This document shows, one piece after another, positions 1-8,465 of a stretch of DNA of 42,985 nt. How positions within the stretch are numbered: position 1 is the first letter of the stretch; every line of letters starts with the position of its first letter. The notes below the pieces were generated by a model. It saw only the letters and a program-made list of their open reading frames with translations. It had not been told where the DNA came from and made no database searches. Source of the stretch: CALBRZ01 sp964511065 (GTDB lineage: Bacteria > Planctomycetota > Planctomycetia > Pirellulales > S012-138); NCBI GenBank assembly GCA_964511065.1, contig CAZEEG010000044.1, forward strand, positions 1 to 42,985. Reading direction: 5' to 3'. A program made the position numbers and the translations under genes.

Positions 1-9
1 CCAAAGAAC

Positions 10-57
10 AGTCATGTGCGCAGACTTAACCAGCGACTTGGTTCAATATACATGACT
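10..57. other. Nested inverted repeat downstream of the DUF4838 gene
   Basis: An outer 8-bp stem (AGTCATGT at 10-17 with ACATGACT at 50-57) encloses an inner 5-bp stem (AACCA at 28-32 with TGGTT at 39-43). It lies about 55 bases beyond the stop codon of the minus-strand DUF4838 gene, so it could act as that gene's 3' end structure. There is no T-rich tract on either side and the window edge is close, so this is only a candidate. Confidence 0.25.
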
Positions 58-110
58 CGCAGAGCCATAGCACACACGCATACTTCCCAAAATGGGCGGC
101 ATCACCAACC

Positions 111-2720
111 CTACTTCCGGTCGCGCTTGATCACTTCCTCCGGCAACAGCAGTTCCTTCTCATTGCGGGCAAGGTATGGCGGAACCGTCATCAAGATGCG
201 CTTGCCCGCGCAGCGGTCGAACTTCCACAACTTGCCGTCCTGGCCTTCCGGCACCGCAACGCGAAAATACCCAGCCTCGCGGTCAAACGTATGAGCAACC
301 TGGCCGGCCGGATCGAGCAACCGGCCTTCGCCCTCGGAAAACCCTCCGATGAACGGCGTGCCCTGGGGGACATAGAAGTACAAGGTCCAGCGGGTGTACA
401 GGGCCGCGGGCCGCTCCAGGCTCGATTCCAGCGTCATGGGCAGTCCTTCTTTCCAGGTGACTTGCGTGCCGGCTGCGCGGTCGCTCACCTGCAAGAGGTT
501 CAAACCGCTGCGGCCCTCGAGCGTCGCCACATGTTCCTCCTTGTCCGGCGGCACCTGGGCTGTGGAAACATACTCGGCCGGGTTGTCTTCGGTGAGGTCT
601 TCCGGAAACCGTTGACCGTCGAACGGTATCAGCATCAACTCGGCCGGGCCGCGGTTGTTGTAGATGATGCCGGCCTTGCCCGTCAGCGGCACGCGAACCA
701 TGTTCGCAGCATCGCCGGGCAGCCAAGTGTAATAGGTGCGTACGCCGCGGAGATAGCCGCCGGTGCTGCCCGTTGAAACCTCGGGCAGTTTCAAAGCCTC
801 AGCGGCGGGGCGCAGATTGCGACTGAAGGCCGCTGGTTCGAAATCACGTACCTTGCGGTTGGCAATGCCGGCGGCTTCGATCGCGGCCAGCTCCTCGCCG
901 CTGAACGGCCGGCTATCCTTCCAGGGGTTCTGATCCTCCGGCACCTGCCAGGTGGCGCCCTCGGGGATGGCCACCGCGCGGTCGCGAGCATCGACATCGC
1001 GATACACGGCCTTGGCATGCACCATCATCGTGGTCCGCATCCGATAGGCGTGACGGATCAAGGCTTCCAGCGCCTGCTGCCGTGCATCGCCCCGCGCGTT
1101 GCTGTACTCCATGAACAACTCGACATACCGCGTGTACAGCAGCAAGTCGTCAATACGGCGGTGGACGGCAATATCGCCGGTGGCTGCACGGGCCTCTTTC
1201 AGCAACCGGTACATGCGGCCCAGCAGATCATCGCTCAATAGCGGCCGCCGCGACGTGTCGAGCAGTTGATAGAACCGGGCCATCGGCTCGCGGGCATCCC
1301 CAAAGGCTTTGGTCAGGAAATCATCGACCAGTTCGTCCACGCGGCCGGCTTCGTCAACATCCCACAAGATGCGGGAGGCAATGTAATAGCCCAAGCCGTT
1401 GGGCCCCCAGTTGTCGCTCGATTCGGAGGAGAAGTATCGCGCCCCCAAGGCATGGAATCGCGGCAGCGTGGTGCGGATATATTCGAGATTGCCGCCACGG
1501 GCACGGCCGGGCAAATCGCGATCCCAGGTGTGAACACTGTAATATTCGCGGACGCCAAGCGTGGCCCCCTGGGCCTGCCAGCCTTGCATCAGCGCTTCGG
1601 CCGTGTATCCGCCATGGATAAATGCCGTGGCCACGCTGATCACCACCTGGGGATGCACGCGAATCGACGGCGGCGGCGAATGGCCCGAGTACGCATACAT
1701 GCCCACGATGGTGCCCGGCTTTTGCTCCTGGACGGCCTGGGCGACCGCATTGGCCAGCGTCACCGCGCGATCGGTGACACTGCCCAGCGCCTGGCACGCT
1801 TCGCACTCGCACCAGTTCAGACCATCGGACGGATCGACCGAAATGGAATCGAGTTCCGGATTCTTGCGCAGTTGCGCCAAGGCGTCGTCGATCACCAGTT
1901 GCCGCACCGCCGGATTGCCGATGCAGAGCTTGGTGCTCTTGCGCTCGCCGCCTACCAGCCCCAGGTATTCGGGATGCCTGGCAAATACTTCCCGATTGCG
2001 GCTGATGATGCCGTCGTAAGCGTGGCCGGTGCGCAGCTCAATCCCGCTGACCGCCCGATTCTTGGCGCACCACTGCCGGTAGGGTTCCTGGGCGTAATCC
2101 CATGGTCCATAGCCGTACCAGATGCGGCGGGAGTGATAATCGGGCTTCTCAACAACATCGACAGCGACGGAAAGCTCAGGACGCTCGGGGACCACTTCCC
2201 AATGTTCGCCGGGAAAGAACTGGCGATAGCCCAGGCGATACAGCAGATCCCAGACGGCATGTTCAACGGCCAACGGCGTGCGGCCGATCAGACGCAACCC
2301 GCGCTGGTGCGACGCAAGCAGATAGTTCTCACGATCGCCGGGATGGTCGCTCCAAGCGTCTGGCGGCGAGGCGGCAGGAAAGTGGGCCGCCGTGCCGATG
2401 GCAATGCCGGTGGAACCGTCGCCTTCTTGAACGGTGAACCTGGCGCCGCTGATCCGGCCCAAGTAATCGGCCAGCGTGGTGGCGGCGGCCCGCGTTCGCT
2501 CGTCGGCTTGCGGAGCCAGCACAATGGGCAGCAGCGCCTTTCCCTGCGAGGCCAACTGAACGGCGGGCGGCCCGGCAGCAGGTTTGGCGGAATTCGGTTT
2601 GGCGGCGGGCGGTTTTTCGTCAGCCGCGGCTGTCATACCAGCGGCCAGCCATAGGATTACCGTGCATTTGATCGCCGCAGCGGATACCATCGACGGCGCC
2701 TTGCAGGCAGGGTGTCGCAT
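111..2720 (-). CDS. Secreted DUF4838 domain protein (glycoside-hydrolase-like)
   Basis: This is an 869-residue exported protein. I chose the ATG at 2718-2720 because the next residues form a signal peptide (hydrophobic core IKCTVILWLAAGMTAAA, then a Pro/Ala/Lys-rich linker). An in-frame ATG at 2777 would put 19 polar residues in front of it. The middle carries DUF4838-type sequence, including a region with HPEYLGLVGGERKS followed by DPSDGLNWCECEACQ. An N-terminal part with LADYLGRISGARF resembles the alpha-glucuronidase-like N-terminal domain that often precedes DUF4838. The family is common in Planctomycetes and Bacteroidetes polysaccharide loci and is thought to act on carbohydrate, but its substrate is not established. 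The gene stands alone and diverges from the HTTM pair. Family assignment is firm; the reaction is unknown. Confidence 0.85.
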   Translation of the reverse strand: MRHPACKAPSMVSAAAIKCTVILWLAAGMTAAADEKPPAAKPNSAKPAAGPPAVQLASQGKALLPIVLAPQADERTRAAATTLADYLGRISGARFTVQEGDGSTGIAIGTAAHFPAASPPDAWSDHPGDRENYLLASHQRGLRLIGRTPLAVEHAVWDLLYRLGYRQFFPGEHWEVVPERPELSVAVDVVEKPDYHSRRIWYGYGPWDYAQEPYRQWCAKNRAVSGIELRTGHAYDGIISRNREVFARHPEYLGLVGGERKSTKLCIGNPAVRQLVIDDALAQLRKNPELDSISVDPSDGLNWCECEACQALGSVTDRAVTLANAVAQAVQEQKPGTIVGMYAYSGHSPPPSIRVHPQVVISVATAFIHGGYTAEALMQGWQAQGATLGVREYYSVHTWDRDLPGRARGGNLEYIRTTLPRFHALGARYFSSESSDNWGPNGLGYYIASRILWDVDEAGRVDELVDDFLTKAFGDAREPMARFYQLLDTSRRPLLSDDLLGRMYRLLKEARAATGDIAVHRRIDDLLLYTRYVELFMEYSNARGDARQQALEALIRHAYRMRTTMMVHAKAVYRDVDARDRAVAIPEGATWQVPEDQNPWKDSRPFSGEELAAIEAAGIANRKVRDFEPAAFSRNLRPAAEALKLPEVSTGSTGGYLRGVRTYYTWLPGDAANMVRVPLTGKAGIIYNNRGPAELMLIPFDGQRFPEDLTEDNPAEYVSTAQVPPDKEEHVATLEGRSGLNLLQVSDRAAGTQVTWKEGLPMTLESSLERPAALYTRWTLYFYVPQGTPFIGGFSEGEGRLLDPAGQVAHTFDREAGYFRVAVPEGQDGKLWKFDRCAGKRILMTVPPYLARNEKELLLPEEVIKRDRK

Positions 2721-2985
2721 GTCTTGTTTTGGCGTTTGCGGTGCTGTGCGCAAGCTATGTTCTAGGGACGTGACCATCGTCTTTCTGATTGTCCTCAGCG
2801 ATGGATGGGAGGATTGCAGAAGTCACCAAGCGGCACGATGCAGCCGGAGGACGGAACCGCTCCCCAATACCAGCAGATGCCTGTCCATGGCAACGCATGG
2901 ATGGGCTGCAACGATGCTGACGATTGGGCCGGCGCCATCCAAAAATCTTCACTCACCGGCAAAGTTTACCGATCCATATCGTGTC

Positions 2986-3747
2986 ATGAACGGCGACCAA
3001 AGACAATCAGCTTATCCGGCCCGCGGCGGCTCGCATCGCCAGCCATCAGGGCGCAACGTGCCGGTGCTAACCGCGCGGCGGAAGCAACTTTTCAGCAGCC
3101 TGATCGCCTTGCACCTGTTGGCCGTGGTGACCGGTCCGTTGGCCGCGCCGCCCAGCAGCGAACTGTTTGGCAAGCTATGGAGTGGCATGCAGTGGTATGT
3201 GGAACCGATGTTCCTCAATCACGGCTACCGCTTCTTCGGACCTGATCCGGGCCCGAGCCACCTGGTGGAATACGAGGTTGAACTGCGCGACGGCTCCAAA
3301 CTGCAGGGGCGATTCCCCAACCTCGACGATCACTGGCCGCGGCTGTTCTATCACCGCCATTTCATGCTGAGTGAGCGGCTCCAGGCGTTTCCCGAATCGC
3401 GACAGCCCGTGCAGATCATGCTGTCTGCCGGACTGTTGGGTGGCCTGGCCGGCGAAGCTGTGCTGATCGACATGCCCGGCGACCCGTCCATCAATGCCTT
3501 GGCACGATCGTATGCCCGGCACCTGTATCACAAGCACCGTGCCCAGCGGGTGCGGCTGACGCTTGTCAGGCACCTGATTCCCCAGCCGGATTGGGTGATT
3601 GAGTCGGGCATGAAGCTGGACGATCCCAGTCTTTACCGCCGCTGGCTGTTGGTGGATTACTCGGGCGAGGACAACGTGGCCAGCCCATCTGAACCAGTCA
3701 GCAGCAACCTGCTACCTCCGATGCGTTCGCAGGAGACGGGGCCGTGA
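2986..3747 (+). CDS. Conserved protein with one membrane segment, partner of HTTM protein
   Basis: This 253-residue protein has a basic N-terminus, then a hydrophobic segment at about residues 35-54 (LFSSLIALHLLAVVTGPLAA). The rest is soluble and rich in aromatic and charged residues, for example FLNHGYRFFGPDPGP and a stretch around DDHWPRLFYHRHFML. I chose the ATG at 2986, the first in-frame start that leaves the membrane segment near the N-terminus. No clear ribosome binding site precedes it. Its TGA overlaps the GTG start of the HTTM gene, so the two are probably co-translated and work together at the membrane. I do not recognise a catalytic family. The open frame runs further upstream without a credible start. 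Confidence 0.75.
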   Translation: MNGDQRQSAYPARGGSHRQPSGRNVPVLTARRKQLFSSLIALHLLAVVTGPLAAPPSSELFGKLWSGMQWYVEPMFLNHGYRFFGPDPGPSHLVEYEVELRDGSKLQGRFPNLDDHWPRLFYHRHFMLSERLQAFPESRQPVQIMLSAGLLGGLAGEAVLIDMPGDPSINALARSYARHLYHKHRAQRVRLTLVRHLIPQPDWVIESGMKLDDPSLYRRWLLVDYSGEDNVASPSEPVSSNLLPPMRSQETGP

Positions 3748-4808
3748 ACTTTATCAGCCAGTATTTTCGCGATCTGTACCGCGGCGCGATCAACGGCTGG
3801 GACCGTTTCTGGTTTACCGCCACCGACCCGGCCACGTATTGTCTGATCCGCCTGTTGGCCGGCGGCATGCTGTTATACACGCATGCGGTTTGGACGATCG
3901 GCCTGCTGGACTTTTTCGGCCAGCATTCTTGGGTCACCCGGCCTGCGCTGGATGTCTTGGCGGCCGATGGTTCCGGCATTTGGCAAATGTCGTTCAGTTA
4001 CTTGTGGTGGATCGGCGATTCGCCCACCTTGCTGTGCATCACCCACGCCATCGCGCTGGTGGTGTTCTTCATGCTCACCATTGGCTGGCATAGCCGCATC
4101 GTGAGCGTGCTGGCGTTCATCATTGCCGCCAGCTATGCCAACCGCAGCCCTGCTTCGATCTTTGGGCTCGACCAGATCAACTGCCTGCTGGCGATGTACC
4201 TGATGGTTGGCCCCAGCGGCGCCTGCTATTCGGTGGATCGCTGGCTGGCCAAGCGCCGCTGGCACAACGATCACGGCGGTGCCCCTCTGCCGGAGGTGCA
4301 GCCCAGCATCGGCGCCAATGTCGGCATCCGCCTGATCCAACTGCACATGTGCGTGATCTACCTGTTTGCCGGGCTGGGCAAACTGGCTGGAACCACGTGG
4401 TGGAACGGCACCGCCATCTGGGGTTCGGTGGCCAACCTGGAGTACCAGTCGATCGACGCAACCTGGCTGGGTGCTTACCCGATTCTGACCAACATCCTGA
4501 CCCACACCACCGTGTGGTGGGAGGTGTCGTACGCGGCCCTGGTTTGGCCCCGCCTCACACGCCCGATCGTGATTGCCGTGGCCGTACCGCTGCACCTGGG
4601 GATCGCCATCTTCCTGGGCATGATCACCTTCGGCACGGTCATGCTGTTTGGAAACCTGGCGTTCGTATCGCCGTGGATCGTTCGGGCCGTAATCGACCGG
4701 CGCAGCTTGCGCGCAACGCCGCCTGCCGCCCAGCAGGCGGAACCTGCCCGGCCCAGAGAACGAAAACGCCGCAAAGGCAAGGAGACCGGAACCCCGGTCG
4801 CCCACTAG
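3744..4808 (+). CDS. HTTM domain membrane protein (vitamin K carboxylase-related fold)
   Basis: This is a 354-residue polytopic membrane protein. Several hydrophobic segments are visible, for example LIRLLAGGMLLYTHAVWTIG near residue 35 and a stretch near 205 with HMCVIYLFAGLGKLAGTTWW. The latter is characteristic of the HTTM family, named for horizontally transferred transmembrane domains and related to vitamin K-dependent gamma-carboxylase. Bacterial members are mostly uncharacterised. The start is GTG at 3744 inside a GTGA overlap with the preceding stop, with AGGAGA at 3731-3736 as ribosome binding site. The C-terminal 35 residues are a basic, Arg/Lys-rich tail. It forms an operon with the preceding gene. 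Family call is good; function is unknown. Confidence 0.85.
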   Translation: MNFISQYFRDLYRGAINGWDRFWFTATDPATYCLIRLLAGGMLLYTHAVWTIGLLDFFGQHSWVTRPALDVLAADGSGIWQMSFSYLWWIGDSPTLLCITHAIALVVFFMLTIGWHSRIVSVLAFIIAASYANRSPASIFGLDQINCLLAMYLMVGPSGACYSVDRWLAKRRWHNDHGGAPLPEVQPSIGANVGIRLIQLHMCVIYLFAGLGKLAGTTWWNGTAIWGSVANLEYQSIDATWLGAYPILTNILTHTTVWWEVSYAALVWPRLTRPIVIAVAVPLHLGIAIFLGMITFGTVMLFGNLAFVSPWIVRAVIDRRSLRATPPAAQQAEPARPRERKRRKGKETGTPVAH

Positions 4809-4823
4809 GCCAGCAACAGGGCA

Positions 4824-4855
4824 CAATCTGCGGAGGGCGCAATCTGCGGAGGGCG
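4824..4855. repeat. Two perfect tandem copies of a 16-bp unit
   Basis: The unit CAATCTGCGGAGGGCG occurs at 4824-4839 and again at 4840-4855, directly after the stop codon of the HTTM gene. It is short and intergenic, most likely a replication-slippage duplication. Confidence 0.8.
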
Positions 4856-4948
4856 TCGTCTGCTCAGCGCGAGGTCTACCCAGCGCCGTACTGGAAGAAA
4901 GCGCCCCCCCAAAAGTTCATAAGTGGAGGGCGCACACGAACAAGCAAC

Positions 4949-4979
4949 GGCGCCCGGCGAATCAATATCGCCGAGCGCC
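4949..4979. terminator. Hairpin between convergent HTTM and EF-hand genes
   Basis: A 12-bp stem with one mismatch is formed by GGCGCCCGGCGA (4949-4960) and TCGCCGAGCGCC (4968-4979) around a 7-base loop. It sits between two convergent genes, where a two-way transcription end would be expected. There is no T tract on either strand, so the terminator role is inferred from position and stem strength. Confidence 0.5.
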
Positions 4980-5104
4980 GCGTGCGCGTTGGCGCGGTCT
5001 CTTGGGGCAAAGGTCACGCGCCCCGCTTGCCGAGTCAATTGCCCATCGGCTCCCGGGAGTCGAATCGCGCCTCGCCGGGCCGAGGAGCGTTTGGGCGAAG
5101 CAGA

Positions 5105-5371
5105 TTAGCCGTTCCGCTTCTTGCCGCGGTTCTTGAATTCTTCGAGGCTGATCGAACCGTTGCCGTCTTTGTCCATTCGCTTAAAGGCGGCTTCGGCCTT
5201 GGCCGCGTCGCGTTTGCCGCGGAACTCTTCCAGGCTCAGCGAGCCGTTGCCGTCTTTGTCCAGCCGCTTGAAAACGGCTTCCGGATCGGCCTTGGGCTTC
5301 TCGGGCTTGTCGGCGGCAGCCAGTGGCGAAACCAGTCCCAGCACGACGGCGAAAACCAATAACTTGCGCAT
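5105..5371 (-). CDS. Small secreted EF-hand calcium-binding protein
   Basis: This is an 88-residue protein. It starts with a signal peptide (MRKLLVFAVVLGLVSPLAAA), which is why the ATG at 5369-5371 is preferred over in-frame starts upstream. A short Lys/Pro linker follows, then two near-identical EF-hand loops, DKDGNGSLSLEEF and DKDGNGSISLEEF. Each has the canonical Asp/Asn/Ser ligands and a closing Glu, so both should bind calcium. Small exported EF-hand proteins like this are frequent in Planctomycetes and their role is unknown. The gene is monocistronic and diverges from murC. Confidence 0.88.
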   Translation of the reverse strand: MRKLLVFAVVLGLVSPLAAADKPEKPKADPEAVFKRLDKDGNGSLSLEEFRGKRDAAKAEAAFKRMDKDGNGSISLEEFKNRGKKRNG

Positions 5372-5685
5372 CGGAATCAAACTCCAGGAACATAAGATCG
5401 ACGTCGCGGCCCATAACATTCCGCGGCGTGCAACGACAAAACTCCATCACCCAAGATGCGCGGAACGAATCGTTTATTCTGTGGCTCGGAGAAATTTTCA
5501 GCACCGCCCGTTGCGCCTGGTCCCTGCTGGCGCGGCAGCTACGGTGGGGAACCCCTTGGGCCTGACGTTCGGAATGTCCGCTCGGTAGAATGCGCACTCG
5601 GCCCGACTGTCGGCATGCCGACGCTAGTCGTGCGCGGCCACGGCCTGCCCGACCGCCAACCGCTTTGTACTAAGGTGAATCGCGA
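5372..5685. other. Divergent intergenic region between EF-hand gene and murC
   Basis: These 314 bases separate two divergent start codons, so promoters for both must lie here or overlap the genes. I see no consensus -35/-10 pair that I would call. The only clear signal is AAGGTG at 5672-5677, the ribosome binding site for murC, 8 bases before its GTG start. Confidence 0.5.
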
Positions 5686-7179
5686 GTGACGCTTACGGAC
5701 GGCGCGCCCCATGCACCGGATGCTCTCGCTAGCCGTTGGCCCCGGTCCGCGCATCTGATCGGCGTTGCCGGCGCCGGCTTGCAGTCGCTCGCCTGGCTGC
5801 TGATGGAACGCGGGTGCCGGGTGTCGGGCAGCGACTTGGTTTCCCCTCCCCAGGAACTGATCGACCGCGGATTGGCATTCACACCGGGGCACGCCACGGC
5901 AAACGTACCGCCAAAAGCCCAGGCGGTTGTCTACTCGGCGGCTATTCCCGAGGACAACGTGGAACGGCAGCATGCCCAGCGGCTGAAGATTCCGCAGTTC
6001 AGCTACGCTGAGGCGGCAGGGCGGCTCACCACCGAAATCCCCTCCCTGGCCGTGGCCGGCACGCACGGCAAATCGACGACCTGCGCCATGCTGGCGGCAA
6101 TCTTTCGGGCGTCGGGGCTGGATCCCAGCCATCTCTACGGGGCCGTTCCTGCATGGCCCTCCACACCGGCATCGATCGTGCCGACGCACACTCATAGGCC
6201 GCCTGAAGGATGGGAAAGCCACCCGCCTTGGGGAGGGCACGCGGGGCGCGACCATCTGTTGATCGTCGAAGCGTGCGAGTACCGACAGCATTTTCTGCAA
6301 TTGTTCCCGGATGCGGCTGCCATCCTGGCCGTGGAACCCGACCACTTCGACTGTTACCCGTCGCCGGACGAACTGTTGACCGCATTTACGCAGTTTGCCG
6401 CTCGGCTTCCGCAAGACGGCCTGCTGGTCTACCTGGCCGACGATGCGGGCGCGCGGCAGATTGGGCAGCAGGCACGGCTCCGCTGCCGCGTCGCCTTTGG
6501 CCTGGGGGAAGAATGCCACTGGAGAGCCGACCGGCTGCGACACCAGCAAGGCCGTTACGCCTTCCGGCTGCTGCGCGACGGCATCCCTTGGACGGAAGTT
6601 TCCCTGGCAGTACCCGGCCGGCATCAGGTATTCAATGCCCTGGCGGCCGCGGCCCTGGCGGGCGAGCGCGGATTGCCGCCGCAGGCCATCGCGGCGGGGC
6701 TGGCACGGTTTGCCGGGTTGCGGAGGCGGCTGGAGGTCATCGGCACCTTGGGCGGGGCACCCGTAGTCGACGATTACGCCCACCATCCCACCGAATTGAA
6801 CGCCGCGCTCACAGCCGTTCGGGCCATGTATCCGGGCCGGCAGGTCAAGCTCGTTTTTCAGCCCCACCAGGCATCGCGAACGGGCCGGCTGCTGGACGAA
6901 CTGGCCCGTTGCCTGCACAATGCGGATCATACATATATCTGCGATGTTTATCGGGCGAGGGAAGGGCCACCGCAGCATGGCGAAGCCACGGCGCACGACC
7001 TGGCTCGGGCTGCCCGAGCCTGCGGGGCTTCGGTCGAAACCATCGCCGTAACGGAATTGCCGCACCTTGCCCAAACTGTGACCGCTAGCGATGTGGTGCT
7101 GGCGGCGGGAGCGGGCGACCTGGGGAAATGGATCGATGAGCTGGTACGCCGGTTTGGAAGCCGTAGTCAAAACCAATGA
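5686..7179 (+). CDS. murC: UDP-N-acetylmuramate--L-alanine ligase
   Basis: MurC adds L-alanine to UDP-N-acetylmuramate, the first peptide step of peptidoglycan precursor synthesis in the cytoplasm. The 497-residue protein has all three Mur-ligase domains. A nucleotide-binding N-terminus carries GVAGAGLQSLA (26-36), the ATP-binding loop is GTHGKSTT (125-132), and the C-terminal signature is VDDYAHHPTE (361-370). The start is GTG at 5686 with AAGGTG 8 bases upstream. Two features differ from the textbook enzyme. The usual ESDGSF-type motif after the ATP loop is replaced by EACEYRQHFLQL (195-206). A loop at about 158-189 (Pro/His/Gly-rich) looks like an insertion. The end of the gene overlaps murB by 44 bases, so the two steps are coupled. 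Confidence 0.93.
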   Translation: MTLTDGAPHAPDALASRWPRSAHLIGVAGAGLQSLAWLLMERGCRVSGSDLVSPPQELIDRGLAFTPGHATANVPPKAQAVVYSAAIPEDNVERQHAQRLKIPQFSYAEAAGRLTTEIPSLAVAGTHGKSTTCAMLAAIFRASGLDPSHLYGAVPAWPSTPASIVPTHTHRPPEGWESHPPWGGHAGRDHLLIVEACEYRQHFLQLFPDAAAILAVEPDHFDCYPSPDELLTAFTQFAARLPQDGLLVYLADDAGARQIGQQARLRCRVAFGLGEECHWRADRLRHQQGRYAFRLLRDGIPWTEVSLAVPGRHQVFNALAAAALAGERGLPPQAIAAGLARFAGLRRRLEVIGTLGGAPVVDDYAHHPTELNAALTAVRAMYPGRQVKLVFQPHQASRTGRLLDELARCLHNADHTYICDVYRAREGPPQHGEATAHDLARAARACGASVETIAVTELPHLAQTVTASDVVLAAGAGDLGKWIDELVRRFGSRSQNQ

Positions 7180-8014
7180 ATTGCTGGCGCCGCGAACCTG
7201 GTTCCGGCTAGGCGGACCGGCCGAGTACTTCGCCGAGCCCCGCGACCTGGACCAATTGGCCGAACTGGTCCGCCGCTGCCGCGAACACGATATTCCCGTC
7301 CGCATGCTCGGCGGCGGGTCGAATATCCTGGTGAATGATGCCGGCGTGCCTGGCCTGGTCATTCATCTGTCGGCCCCCATGTTCGCCGAGATCAGCGTGC
7401 AGGGCGATACCATCACCGCCGGGGCCGGAGCCAAGCTGGGGCACGTCGTTAGCCACGCTGTCCGCGACGGCCTGGCCGGCCTGGAAGCCCTGGTCGGCAT
7501 CCCCGGCACCGTTGCCGGCGCCGTCCACGGCAATGCCGGTAGCCGCGGCGGCGATATCGGCCAGTGGACCACCAAGGTTACGCTAATGACAAATACGGGC
7601 GAGATTGTCGAGCGCGGCCGCAACGAACTGATCTTCACCTACCGCGAAAGCAACCTCGACGACCTGGTAATCCTCCAGGCCTGCTTCACGCTCGACCGCG
7701 AGGACCCCGAGGAACTCGCCCGGCGGATGCAAAAGCTGTGGATCATGAAGAAGGCGGAACAGCCGATGGGGCACCAAAGCGCAGGCTGCATCTTCAAGAA
7801 CCCCCGCGGCATGAGCGCTGGCATGCTGATCGAACAGGCCGGCTTGAAGGGCACGCGGATCGGCGGGGCCGAAGTGAGCGACCGCCACGCCAACTTCATC
7901 ATCGCCGAGCCCACCGCCACCAGCCAGGACGTGCTGCGCCTGATCGAGCTGGTCCGTAGCCGCGTGATGGACCGCCTGAGCGTGGAACTGGAACTGGAAA
8001 TTGAACTCTGGTAG
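7136..8014 (+). CDS. murB: UDP-N-acetylenolpyruvoylglucosamine reductase
   Basis: MurB is the FAD/NADPH enzyme that makes UDP-N-acetylmuramate, the substrate of MurC. The 292-residue protein shows the FAD-binding motif LGGGSNIL (58-65), GIPGTVAGAVHGNAG (121-135), YRES (169-172) and AGCIFKNP (216-223). In the last motif Cys218 stands where E. coli has the proton-donating Ser; Cys occurs here in some other MurB enzymes. The length and overall pattern suggest the shorter type II form. I placed the start at the ATG at 7136, inside murC, because the protein then begins just before the family-conserved KTNELLAPRTWFRLGGPA stretch. A GGGGAAAT tract lies 8-15 bases upstream of it. Confidence 0.93.
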   Translation: MSWYAGLEAVVKTNELLAPRTWFRLGGPAEYFAEPRDLDQLAELVRRCREHDIPVRMLGGGSNILVNDAGVPGLVIHLSAPMFAEISVQGDTITAGAGAKLGHVVSHAVRDGLAGLEALVGIPGTVAGAVHGNAGSRGGDIGQWTTKVTLMTNTGEIVERGRNELIFTYRESNLDDLVILQACFTLDREDPEELARRMQKLWIMKKAEQPMGHQSAGCIFKNPRGMSAGMLIEQAGLKGTRIGGAEVSDRHANFIIAEPTATSQDVLRLIELVRSRVMDRLSVELELEIELW

Positions 8015-8200
8015 GGCAGGCACGAAGGGGGAGCGGAATAAGTCTTCCATCATTTGATGGAGACGAATGGAGCCTCCTGCATCTGCCACTCGCCGTCTGA
8101 ACTGCGCGCGGATCCTCAAGAGTTGTTCGCAAGAGTGAGTGTTTCTCTCGCTTGTTCGAGAGCCCCACAGATGCACACTTCGATCCATGGATATCAATGG
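8015..8200. other. Palindrome-rich junction between murB and the decayed island
   Basis: Three short perfect palindromes occur in under 150 bases: CCATCATTTGATGG (8047-8060), CTCTCGCTTGTTCGAGAG (8145-8162) and ATCCATGGAT (8183-8192). Protein-like sequence in the neighbouring minus-strand fragment fades out at about 8200, so this may be the breakpoint of an old insertion or deletion. It could also hold a structured transcription end for murB. I do not recognise a known element. Confidence 0.4.
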
Positions 8201-8459
8201 CCCGCAGCAGGCTGTTGAAGTATTTCGCCCGACTGTGCTCCATCGGGTAGGGATTCAGCCAAAGGCAATTGGCCAACGGCCAGCGAAACTCCTCCCGCAC
8301 ATCGGTCGTCGGCTGGTCCCCCTCGGGATAGATGACGGTCAAGCGGGCTTCGATCCGCTCCGGCCGATGATTCGCCACCGACTGGAGTTGATACCGCAGC
8401 AGCTTGGCATACTGGCCGCCGGGGCCGCTGTAGCAGTGGGATACGATTTCAACGAGCAT
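8201..8459 (-). pseudogene. N-terminal fragment resembling a planctomycete glycosyltransferase-type protein
   Basis: Reading down from an ATG at 8457-8459, the first 85 or so residues look like a real protein: MLVEIVSHCYSGPGG, then AKLLRYQLQSVANH, an EARLTVIYPEGDQPTTDV strand-like stretch, and LNPYPMEHSRAKYF. This recalls the start of family-2-like glycosyltransferases seen in Planctomycetes, from memory only. After about 8200 the frame stays open to 7899, but the sequence becomes Arg/Pro-rich and runs antisense into murB. I therefore read it as a truncated gene. It begins 6 bases after the stop of the upstream broken gene, as in an operon. Identity is tentative. Confidence 0.35.
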
Positions 8460-8465
8460 GGGCGT

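Noticed and set aside
1266..2654. A 462-codon plus-strand open frame opposite the DUF4838 gene
   Set aside because: Antisense shadow of a well-supported gene; composition is that of high-GC opposite-strand frames and it has no domain or start signal.
5539..7362. A 607-codon minus-strand open frame across murC
   Set aside because: Fully antisense to murC, Arg/Pro/Gly-rich, no recognisable family.
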